Below, piece by piece: positions 1 to 7,430 of a stretch of 11,385 bases of DNA. This DNA comes from Dissophora ornata (Eukaryota; Mortierellomycota; Mortierellomycetes; Mortierellales; Mortierellaceae), in NCBI GenBank assembly GCA_025201705.1, contig MU617529.1, positions 1 to 11,385 on the forward strand. Reading direction: 5' to 3'. Each line of letters opens with the position of its first letter. Position 1 is the first letter of the stretch. Under the pieces are notes generated by a model. The model was given only the letters and a program-made list of their open reading frames with translations. It was not told where the DNA came from and did not search any database. Position numbers and translations under genes: made by a program.

Positions 1-1253
1 TGGCTATATCTACTTCCCTCAGGGACATGTGGATGGTGGCATGTTGCAGTACGACCCAGCCACGCAGGCGGCTGTAAGTATTCAGATGCCAAGCGAAATT
101 CAAGCTTCGAACACCACAGGTCCCTACTTGGCAGCAACGATCTGGAACGGTATCAGGAACACTGTCATCACCGCGGGTACTCCAATTACCACCAACCCAA
201 ATTTCGTTCTGTATGAGTACTCAGCAACCACTGGATGGACGGTTGTAAGTTAAAGCGATCACATTTTATTTTAAAGGAAAGACATGGGAGCGTCGCGAAA
301 GCGTCCGAAGGTGTGATCTCTCACCTCCTGCAAACATCTATAGATCGTCCAACAAGGGAATATCCCCATCGCTGATGATGCCTATTGTCTGGTGCCTGCC
401 TATGGAGGAACAAAGCTCGTGTACTTTGGGGGAACTCATTTGGGGTTTTATAATACCAACGTATACATGTTTGACATTGCCACAAACACCTGGACCCTGA
501 TGGCTTCACAAATTAGCCAATCGGCGCGTGTTGGCATGCAATGCGCTGCCTCAGGAGACATGTTCGTTGTCTGGGGAGGAGGTAAATATCAAAGATGTCT
601 CCGCTCTTCTGGAAGGAATGCAAACCATTTATTTATTCACCTTTTGCATCACACTTTGACTAAATCGAATAGGACCTGTCAGAGACTCGCTTGCTTCACC
701 AACACCACTTGTCTACAACATGAAGTCACAGATGTGGCAGGTTACATTTGAGGCACCCACATCTACGAACACTTCTACACCTACCTCGACGAGCACCTCA
801 ACCTCTCCCTCCGCCTCTACCTCTGCCTCTGCCTCTACTTCTAAAGGTCCAATCATCGGAGGTGTCGTCGGCGGCCTGTTTGTGATTGGACTCATTGCAG
901 GTGCTTTTGTCTACAGGAGACGAAGAAGCAACAGGAACAAGGAGTATACCGTTACTGAGGGCACCAGCGTTTCAGTGGGAGGAGAAAGGAAACCAAGTGA
1001 TGACATGAATGGACGACCAAGAAGCTTCGCCATTGGTCAAAAACAAGGCGACGCGAGTGGCATGCACCCAAACCCATATATCTCATATCCTAAACCGCCA
1101 GGTAGTCAATATATGTCAGAAAACACCTCTGGAGTCCCCTTACGTGGCCCACAGGTATACTCGAGCGACCAAAGTGGCCCACAGGTATGGTCCCAACGGC
1201 TTGAGCGAAACCCTCAGGAGGGATATCAGACGGGATTCCAGGATCCTTTGTAG
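1..1253 (+). CDS. Kelch-repeat single-pass membrane protein, copy A (5' cut by window edge)
   Basis: Coding parts are 1-244, 344-581 and 673-1253; base 1 ends a codon cut by the window edge. The visible 353 residues match residues 140-486 of the complete copy at 3907-5558. Exon 2 holds a clear kelch blade (YFGG, then VYMFDIATNTWTLM), and the exon 2/3 joint makes GPVRDSLASP followed by another blade strand (PLVYNMKSQMWQ). A Ser/Thr/Ala stalk follows, then a Gly-rich membrane helix (IIGGVVGGLFVIGLIAGAFVY), a basic stop-transfer RRRR and a Pro/Gln/Tyr-rich cytoplasmic tail ending QDPL. Kelch propellers bind proteins or sugars; the ligand here is unknown. I infer a cell-surface protein. The signal peptide lies outside the window. 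Compared with copy B the tail is about six residues longer and the stretch after the helix is more basic. The reading frame is intact throughout what can be seen. Confidence 0.88.
245..343 (+). other. Intron 1 of kelch copy A
   Basis: The donor is GTAAGT at 245 and the acceptor is CTATAG ending at 343 (99 bases, phase 0). Reading through meets an in-frame TAA two codons after the donor (251-253). Splicing joins ...GWTV to IVQQGN and restores the kelch frame. The matching intron of copy B is 108 bases at the same codon position. Confidence 0.85.
582..672 (+). other. Intron 2 of kelch copy A
   Basis: The donor is GTAAAT at 582 and the acceptor is AATAG ending at 672 (91 bases, phase 1, splitting a Gly codon). 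TTGACTAAA about 15 bases upstream of the acceptor is a plausible branch site. Splicing joins VVWGG to GPVRDSL, matching copy B. Confidence 0.85.
760..845 (+). repeat. Degenerate CTCTRC hexamer repeat encoding the Ser/Thr/Ala stalk (copy A)
   Basis: The DNA is a run of imperfect hexamers of the CCTCTGC/CCTCTAC type, in frame with the kelch gene. It encodes alternating Thr, Ser, Ala and Pro just outside the membrane helix. Such stalks are usually heavily O-glycosylated in fungal surface proteins. Repeat number and order differ from copy B (5076-5160), which fits replication slippage. Confidence 0.75.
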
Positions 1254-1376
1254 TATCTTGAAAGAAGAAGAACAACAACCCAACAACCAACCCGTAGCTG
1301 GAATGCTAAATGTCCCTTGTTAAACACAATTTAACATCTCGCTATCAATGTTTTGCCATCGCATTTCACTCCCTCT

Positions 1377-1382
1377 AATAAA
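1377..1382 (+). terminator. AATAAA polyadenylation signal, kelch copy A
   Basis: A perfect AATAAA lies 124 bases after the stop codon, inside a well-conserved 3' block. The same hexamer in the same context is kept after copy B at 5668. Confidence 0.6.
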
Positions 1383-1939
1383 CCATTCAGCATGCACGTC
1401 TTATTCAGAAAGCTACGTTCAAGGACGCGTACAAGACCTGAGCCTGAAATACATTTTGCGACGGCCAGCCACGCCAACTCGGACAACCTCAGTTAAATCA
1501 AATTCACCAAGATTGAACAAAGCAATTTAGTCAATGTTTTATTTCTCTCGTTAGGCCAACTCTGTCGAATTGGCCAGGTCCAAACTTTGGCAATTGGGAT
1601 ATCCAGGTCAGAGGAACATCGTGCGGACTGCGATACATGGACATATAAATGGCGCCTCAGATAGATAGCAACAAATGCTTGCTATTTGTAAAAGATGCAG
1701 AGGGATAGAATGACAGAAACACACACCCAAAAGGGTAATAAACTATTGAGACAAGGGTTGATGGCTGAAGGGTCCAGCTTCAGTTCGCCTATCATACATA
1801 AAGTCAGTTAGAGTATCCTCGTTGTGCATCGCACTTCAATAAAGAGGTATTGGTGTCCAGTGACTATAATGACCATATTTCAATGGCTGGCGATCGTGCC
1901 GACGACTCCATTTGGGTGTCGTTGCGATGTGGGTGTTGT

Positions 1940-2295
1940 TCATCGAGTATATACTCCAATGCACGATATCGAGCATCCGCTGCACAATACTCTGAATATG
2001 AAAGTCCAATTTGCCTCTCTTTCTATACTGCCATCATCAGCTTCGGCGAGTATCTCAGCGGGTTTTAACCGAGCAGCGACACCTTGCTCCTCGAATCTAT
2101 GAATAACACCGCGATCAGTCCTGTCAGGGGCGGCAGTTCCACTCGCGATTTCCACAATCCAATGAGTACTGTCTTGATCGGCACTACGTGCTCACTTCCG
2201 AACCATATCTGACCTGACCCGTGTCTCAATGCGTCATCAATACATTTGCCGAGATTCATGTCTTCTGTCCTCAAACCCTTCCGTTCAGTCATCAA
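1940..2295 (-). pseudogene. Possible decayed coding remnant, unrecognised
   Basis: On the minus strand two overlapping frames read like protein and appear to hand over to each other near 2160-2195. The first includes KCIDDALRHGSGQIWFGSEH (2295 downward) and the second HWIVEIASGTAAPDRTDRGV (about 2165 downward to 1940). Both lack a credible start, and a stop precedes the second. The plus strand is also fairly open here, so this could be an antisense shadow or chance. No family recognised. Confidence 0.2.
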
Positions 2296-3227
2296 ACGGC
2301 ATCGTACGCCATCATATTCTCTGGATTACGCCTGGCTTTGATTTGCTTGTACGTCTCGACTTGATTGCATCAACACAGCGCTATTCCCGTACTAGTTGCT
2401 GGTTGTTGTTACTGACTATTTATACTAGTCTAACTTTTGTGGCAGAGAGTTACAAAATAATACAATTTCTACTGCGCCCAGGGGCAATGCAGATGTCAGT
2501 GCGCGACAGTTGTATTCTCTAGACTATTTTTGGAGACTAACTGCAGTGCCTGAATGGACAGGCCAGTGGAAGTTCTAAGTATCGTTACTGGTTGACATGA
2601 AGGGCAAACTATTAGACACTAGTGTAAGTGTGATCGGTGGTAGTTTGACAATGCATTGGCAACAAAATCCAATCCTACGAGGATGCAGCCATTGCTGACG
2701 TGTGGTTGACATCGTTCGGTAATCTAGATCATTGATGGGTGATGAATCTTAAATTTTTGTCTCCTGGTCTTCGATAGACTGACTTGGTCTTAATTATTGT
2801 TATTACCGGGCAAACGTGTGATTGAGAATCTCACTCGCTTTGAATAGATCATTCAGGTGCACAGCTTTTTTTTTTTGTTTTTTTGGTTGGAATATGGAGT
2901 GCCGACATTTAAGAAACTGGTCTCACCCATCTTCCACTTCGAGAGCAGTATGTGATTTCTCCATGGCATATCCACGCACTAGCATGGTGCCTTGTTGCGA
3001 TGGCTGCTAAATACACGGCGACATTTGAGTGGTAATATTATCCGGAGTGTATCGACCCTCAGGTCTGCTATGACAAAACAAAAACCTGCGGGTGTACCTC
3101 CCCAACACCTACCAACACCCCCCGCATTCCAAACCGACCGAGCGAAGGATGGCAGGGTCCTTAGTACTTTAGAAGCTGAAAAGGAGCGCAACCAATATGT
3201 GGCTGTGTTTGCAATTGCAAGGACATG

Positions 3228-3253
3228 GACTCCAACCCAAGACTCCAACCCAA
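3228..3253. repeat. 13-bp direct tandem repeat (two units)
   Basis: Two exact, adjacent copies of GACTCCAACCCAA occupy 3228-3240 and 3241-3253. No function is evident; it may be a slippage product or the trace of a short duplication. Confidence 0.8.
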
Positions 3254-3632
3254 GTGCCACCGACAGGATTCCCGAGCAGAGCGAGAATATTCGCTATCGA
3301 TCGACTTTGTGCTGAAGGGAAAGATGTTGACCGAGCTCTGTACCCTGGAAGTTATGCTCAATTTTATTTGTTGAAACTGCTTTACCCAAATCGGCTTTAA
3401 TCAGTGAGCCCACCAACGTAAATTGGGTTCTCCAAATTGACGGCAGCGGCAACGATTTCCGGATTCAGTGAATGGGAGTCAGGATTGCAAATCTGCCATG
3501 GCCCATCGCCAACTGAAGGACAAGACTGGCGGGGTGATGGGGACAGTAGTGCAAATAGAGCCAGAGAAAAATCGGCATTGCAGTTTTATTTGCAAGCCTA
3601 CTTTCTTTCTTTCTGTACTCCGAAGGTGCATG

Positions 3633-3655
3633 CACATGCATGCGACATGCATGTG
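3633..3655. repeat. Perfect 10-bp inverted repeat with 3-base loop
   Basis: CACATGCATG (3633-3642) and CATGCATGTG (3646-3655) are exact reverse complements around CGA. The flank GTGCATGCAC (3627-3635 area) is itself palindromic, so CATGCATG-type motifs cluster here. It lies about 250 bases upstream of the copy B start codon. It could be a dimeric transcription factor site or a DNA cruciform; nothing shows which. Confidence 0.7.
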
Positions 3656-3791
3656 TGCTCAATGTTGTTGTATACTTTTTAACCGAGGCTCTCATCTTTC
3701 CCAAGCCCTTACCATGGTGGCCAAAGTGTATGTTCGTGCTCAATATTTGATGAGTTCACCTGTTGCAAGAGGCATTTCTTGCATCTGAGGA

Positions 3792-3879
3792 ATCCTCAAT
3801 TCCATTTCCATTTCCTCTTCCAATTCCTTTTCCATCTCCTGCGCTCCTCTCCTGTTTCCCACCTGTCCTCTTTCTCGGC
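3792..3879 (+). promoter_or_regulatory. Pyrimidine-rich tract upstream of kelch copy B
   Basis: About 88 bases made mostly of C and T, including repeated CCATTTCC/CCAATTCC/CCATCTCC words, end 18 bases before a CTGCAG/G at about 3884-3890 and shortly before the ATG at 3907. CT-rich blocks near the start are common in filamentous fungal promoters. The CTGCAG|G end could alternatively be the 3' splice site of a 5' UTR intron. No clear TATA box was seen. Confidence 0.45.
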
Positions 3880-3906
3880 TCGACTGCAGGCGCACTTACG
3901 CAAGCA

Positions 3907-5558
3907 ATGTCCCGACATATTTTACTGGCCTTGTTGGCGCTTGTAATCAGCCTGCAGAAAGTCATAACGCTTCCACTGACCGCTGAGTACTCTTCAAGTG
4001 TCTTCATAGAAGGCGATAAGTTCTACATCCAAGGTGGCCTTATCCAGAATGCCACCGGTATCGAATCTACAACCCAGTTCTTTTACATCGACCTCTCCTC
4101 ATCCTGGCAAACCTCCTCGCCAGCCTTCAAAATTATCAATTCTACGGGTGGCCCGATCACATCCAGTTCACCGGTGACTCTCAACAAGGACAACACGTCC
4201 ATGATCATCTTTGCTAGCAGCTCCATTTACACCTACAGTTTCCAAACAACACTCTGGTCATCTTTCAACGCCAGCAGTTTTCTGGCCAATCGATTTAGTG
4301 GTGCAGCGACAGATCCGCATACTGGCTATATCTACTTCCCTCAGGGACATGTGGATGGTGGCATGTTGCAGTACGACCCAGCCACGCAGGCGGCTGTAAG
4401 TATTCAGATGCCAAGCGAAATTCAAGCTTCGAACACCACAGCTCCCTTCTTGGCATCTACGATCTGGAACAGTGTCAGGAACACTATCATCGTCACGGGT
4501 ACTCCGCTTACCGCCAACCCAAGTTTCGTTTTGTATGAGTATTCATTGGCCTCCGGATGGACGATTGTAAGTTAAAGTGATTAAGTTCATTCTAAAGAAA
4601 ATATATAGGAGCGTCGCCAAAGGGTCCAAAGGTGATGGCGGCTATGATCTCTCACCTCTTGCAAACAACTGTAGATCGACCAACAAGGGGATCTCCCCTT
4701 CGGTGATGATGCTTATTGTTTGGTGCCTGCCTATGGAGGAACAAAGCTCGTGTACTTTGGGGGAACTCATACTGCGTTTTATAATACCAACGTATATATG
4801 TTTGACATTGCCACAAACACCTGGACCCTGATGGCTACACGGATTAGCCAATCGCCTCGTGTTGGCATGCAATGCGCTGCCTCAGGAGACATGTTCGTTG
4901 TCTGGGGAGGAGGTAAATATCGAAGATATCTCTGCTCCACTGGAAGGTATGCAAGTTATTCACCTTTTCCATCACACTTTGACAAAATCGAATAGGACCT
5001 GTCAGAGACTCGCTTGCTTCACCAACACCACTTGTCTACAACATGAAGGCACAGATGTGGCAGACCACGTTTGAGGTGAACACCTCTACACCTACATCTA
5101 CGAGCACCTCTGCCTCTGCCTCTTCCTCTACCTCTGCCTTTGCCTCTGCCTCTACCTCCAAAGGCCCAATCGTCGGAGGTATCGTCGGCGGCCTGTTCGT
5201 GCTTGGACTCATTGCGGGTGCTCTTGTCTACAGTGGACGAAGAAGCAACATGAACAAGGACTATACCGTTGCTGAGGGCAAAGGGAAACCAAGTGGCGAC
5301 ATGAGTAAAAGACCAAGAAGCTTCGCCATTGGCCAAAAACAAGGACAGGACGCGAGTGGCATGCATCCAAACCCATATCCCTCATATCCATATCCCAATC
5401 CACCAGGTAGTCAAAATAGGTTAGGAAACACCTCTGGAGTTCCCATACGCGCCCCACAGGTATACTCGAGCGACCAGGGTGGCCCACAGATATGGTCCCA
5501 ACGGCTTGAGCGAAACCCTCAGGAGGGATATCAGATGGGATTCCAGGACCCTCTGTAG
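3907..5558 (+). CDS. Kelch-repeat single-pass membrane protein, copy B (complete)
   Basis: Exons are 3907-4566, 4675-4912 and 4996-5558, giving 486 residues. The ATG at 3907 is chosen because it begins a clear signal peptide (MSRHILLALLALVISL); the open frame upstream to 3763 has no ATG. Residues about 27-325 form the kelch ectodomain, with blade motifs at DKFYIQGG (37-44), YIYFPQGH (141-148) and YFGG...VYMFDIATNTWT (247-270), and N-glycosylation sequons at N48, N78, N96, N121 and N176. Residues 328-354 are a Ser/Thr/Ala stalk and about 358-378 a Gly-rich membrane helix (IVGGIVGGLFVLGLIAGALVY). The remainder is a cytoplasmic tail with a PYPSYPYPNPPG stretch and C-terminal RLERNPQEGYQMGFQDPL. 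I infer a surface receptor or adhesin-like protein; ligand and signalling role are unknown. Splicing is inferred from GT-AG sites and agreement with copy A. Confidence 0.92.
4567..4674 (+). other. Intron 1 of kelch copy B
   Basis: The donor is GTAAGT at 4567 and the acceptor ACTGTAG ends at 4674 (108 bases, phase 0). An in-frame TAA sits two codons past the donor. Splicing joins GWTI to IDQQGDL. Confidence 0.87.
4913..4995 (+). other. Intron 2 of kelch copy B
   Basis: The donor is GTAAAT at 4913 and the acceptor AATAG ends at 4995 (83 bases, phase 1). A branch-like TTTGAC is retained, but the CTAAA present in copy A is changed to CAAAA. The exon joint restores VVWGG-GPVRDSL. Confidence 0.87.
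5076..5160 (+). repeat. Degenerate CTCTRC hexamer repeat encoding the Ser/Thr/Ala stalk (copy B)
   Basis: Imperfect CCTCTGC/CCTCTAC hexamers encode Ser, Thr and Ala next to the membrane helix, with a different unit order and count from copy A at 760-845. The reverse strand gives a meaningless Arg/Gly run. Confidence 0.75.
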
Positions 5559-5667
5559 TATCTCGAAAGAAAAAGAACAAACAACTAACCCATAGCAGGA
5601 ATACTAAATGTTGAACCCAGTATAACATCTTGCTATCAATGTTTTGCCATCACATTTCACTCCCTCT

Positions 5668-5673
5668 AATAAA
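5668..5673 (+). terminator. AATAAA polyadenylation signal, kelch copy B
   Basis: AATAAA lies 110 bases after the stop in a conserved CCCTCTAATAAACC context shared with copy A. From here to 5959 I see only the rest of the duplicated 3' flank (to 5841) and about 120 bases with nothing recognisable. Confidence 0.6.
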
Positions 5674-5959
5674 CCATTCAGCATGCACGTCTTATTCAGA
5701 AGGCTACGTTCTAGGACGCGTAGACGGTCAGTCAGGGGGGGTTTGGCCAACTCTGTCAAAATCGAATTCGCCAGTTCCAGACTCTGCCAGTTGGGATATC
5801 CAAGCCAGAGGAGCATAGTGCGGACCAAGATACGTGGACATCTATGAACAACCTCAAGAAGCTCCTTTTTTGAATGGCGGTTTCAGTGCAAATGTGCTCG
5901 CCACTAGAAATAACAGGGAAATTGCTCAACAGTTAGCCGAGGCACTCAGATGTTCATAT

Positions 5960-6641
5960 TTACGACAAGAGTCCGATGTAAAGTTGAACTTGCCTTCCTA
6001 ACTTCGACTTGCCCTCGCTCAAGGTCTGCTTCCACAATTCAACAATCTCAGCCTCAGAGACTGTGAGCTTCTCTTCATCGATCATAGTCGCGCTGGAATG
6101 ATAGAGCTTAATAAGTTTGGCTTTTTGTGAGGCATAATCAACTACTGCGTGAGCAAGTAATGTACGTACGTATTGTAGATCAACGAATGATTGTGACCTT
6201 TGGAGGTACATCCATGCCTTCTAGGGAAGCTCGAGCGAGGTCTCCCAGCAACACTTCGTACTTAAGCGAAAGCATACGAAGACCAAAATGTAAATATTTC
6301 ATAAGTTGCTCCTAGGATACTAAACTGTACTCTGTAACCATTGACAAGACCTCTCCGAAGATCCACAATACCTATCAAGGTAGTTCTGTAATCATAAATC
6401 AGTCTAGTAGGCAGTATTTAGAGTGTTAGAGCTCATAGGCTACAAAAGGCGGGATAGCCCTTTGAAATTAGCAGCTGAGGTATCTTTCTCGCAGAGAAAC
6501 GCGAGTGCCCGCTCCAACAGGGCAGATTCAAGACAACTCATATCAAAGTCTGTTGGTACTTCCAGGTCATCAACTGAATAGCCGGAATTTGTCAATACAC
6601 GCCTCTATAAGCGACTTCCAGGGTTCTGACAACCTATTCCT
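5960..6641 (-). pseudogene. Decayed minus-strand gene, family not recognised
   Basis: Reading from 6641 down to 5960, four protein-like pieces follow in order but in changing frames. Piece 1 (6641-6570) contains EPWKSLIEACIDKF. Piece 2 (6604-6440) contains GYSVDDLEVPTDFD and ALLERALAFLCEKD, then a stop. Piece 3 (6302-6180) contains HFGLRMLSLKYEVLLGDLA and ends VPPKVTIIR. Piece 4 (about 6195-5960) contains YVRTLLAHAVVDYASQKAKL and VSEAEIVELWKQTLSEGKSK. Pieces 1/2 and 3/4 abut at frameshifts; about 140 bases between 2 and 3 carry stops. Piece 3 begins with ATG but that is probably not the original start. The composition (helical, Leu/Glu/Lys-rich) looks like a soluble protein. I do not recognise the family; a multi-copy fungal gene is likely, given that so much of it survives. 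Confidence 0.6.
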
Positions 6642-6801
6642 CTAATGGCAGCCAACGGCACAATCGAGGTCAAGAATACGTCTCACCGCACGCCCCAGCA
6701 TCTGAGACCCGGAGCCGGTCTCTTAGAGACCAGTAACGACTTTACGCCAAATATAAAGACGAAGGCCACTTTTTTTTCAAATCGTTAAACCAAAATGGTG
6801 A

Positions 6802-7430
6802 ATAGCGGAAAGGTTCTTCGCCCATGGATACACTGACCTGGATGATTTCATACACGACCTCAGCGCCTTAGCTTCTTCACACGATCGAGGGCTTCAATCA
6901 ACAGCAATAAAGAGGCATTGTCACCGCCTTTTGAAGTTTTACACATCGGAGGAAGGAGCCTTATTCCTGGACATTCTAAAATCGGATAGTAATAGTATTC
7001 CTAAGCCATACACGACCAGCACATGCCAACAGCAACTGCGTGTTGGATGCTGCGACAGAGATATACATTCAGAACATGCAAGTACTCTATTACTTTTGTT
7101 CAACGCTGCAAGCGTTGGTGTTGGACAATTTGAACTATGCGGACCTGGTCAAATTGAACGTGCTCGAGCTGGCCAAATTGCTCCAAAATTGCTAAGAAGC
7201 ATTGTATGCAGGAATAAAAGATGGCAAATTGTAGCCTCTGTGCACTGGGCAGTATAATACCAAAAAGCAAGCAAGAACAGGCATGCCATACAAGGATAAA
7301 CACACATGGCCTATTGACGGTTTCCCGGACATTGGGAGTATGCTCTTGCCCTTGGTGACTTTGATCAGTCTACTGATATTTATGATCGTGTGGCGATTGA
7401 GTCATCAGGAAGGGAAGCCGAGAAGACATT
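6802..7430 (+). pseudogene. Decayed plus-strand gene, family not recognised
   Basis: Frame 1 is open from a TGA at 6799 and reads as protein (FFAHGYTDLDDFIHDLSALA, then LKFYTSEEGALFLDILKSD) to about 7010. The signal then moves to frame 2 (NCVLDAATEIYIQNMQVLYY, DNLNYADLVKLNVLELAKLL), which carries a TAA at 7193 and a TAG at 7232 yet goes on reading as protein (EALYAGIKDGKL, GMPYKDKHTWPIDGFPD). Near 7324 it returns to frame 1 (HWEYALALGDFDQSTDIYDR, SGREAEKTLSTL) and fades at about 7430, where Helitron helicase similarity begins. So there are at least two frameshifts and two nonsense codons. The N-terminus is missing. No family recognised; it may be the 3' part of a host gene cut by, or carried beside, the Helitron. 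Confidence 0.6.

Larger units (their letters stand above)
1..1644 (+). repeat. Tandem duplication unit, left copy
   Basis: This stretch aligns with 4323-5841 (offset about 4.32 kb at the left end). Similarity covers exons, both introns, the 3' UTR and about 390 bases beyond the stop, ending abruptly after a shared TGGACAT. The main difference is about 100 extra bases here in 1430-1553, where the right copy has only 5721-5744. Because noncoding sequence is still alignable, the duplication is not ancient. The left boundary is outside the window. Confidence 0.85.
1645..3632. other. Intergenic spacer between the kelch copies
   Basis: I see no convincing intact gene in these two kilobases. Open frames are short, most begin with GTG or TTG, and they overlap on both strands. 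The stretch contains a T-rich run (T11-G-T7 at 2866-2884), a 13-bp tandem repeat at 3228-3253, and a minus-strand protein-like area near 1940-2295. No transposon termini or tRNA were recognised. It does not resemble the sequence downstream of copy B beyond 1644. Confidence 0.5.
4323..5841 (+). repeat. Tandem duplication unit, right copy
   Basis: This matches 1-1644. It includes the kelch exons from codon 140 on, both introns, the 3' UTR and 280 bases past the stop, ending at a shared TGGACAT. It lacks about 100 bases present in the left copy at 1430-1553. Similarity to the left copy upstream of 4323 cannot be judged because the left copy is cut by the window. Confidence 0.85.

Noticed and set aside
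61..85. GTAAGT...CAG inside kelch exon 1 (CTGTAAGTATTCAG, also near 4396) as a possible intron
   Set aside because: The GT-to-AG distance is about 12 bases, far too short for an intron, and the codons read through smoothly (QAAVSIQMPS) in both copies.
3070..3315. ATG-initiated 81-residue plus-strand ORF (MTKQKPAGVPPQHLPTPPAF...)
   Set aside because: Overlapping open frames exist on both strands, it includes the translated 13-bp tandem repeat, and neither homology nor a promoter could be seen. It could be real but is not supported.
3763..3906. In-frame upstream extension of kelch copy B by 48 codons
   Set aside because: It starts at a TTG, is a translation of the pyrimidine tract (Pro/Phe runs), and would bury the signal peptide that begins at the ATG at 3907.
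5019..5366. Minus-strand Arg/Gly-rich ORF opposite the kelch stalk
   Set aside because: It is the antisense of the CTCTRC hexamer repeat and of the membrane-helix region, a shadow of copy B.
6717..6731. GGTCTC-TTA-GAGACC inverted repeat
   Set aside because: Only a 6-bp stem. I considered it as a transposon end or attachment site, but no partner end or flanking duplication was found.
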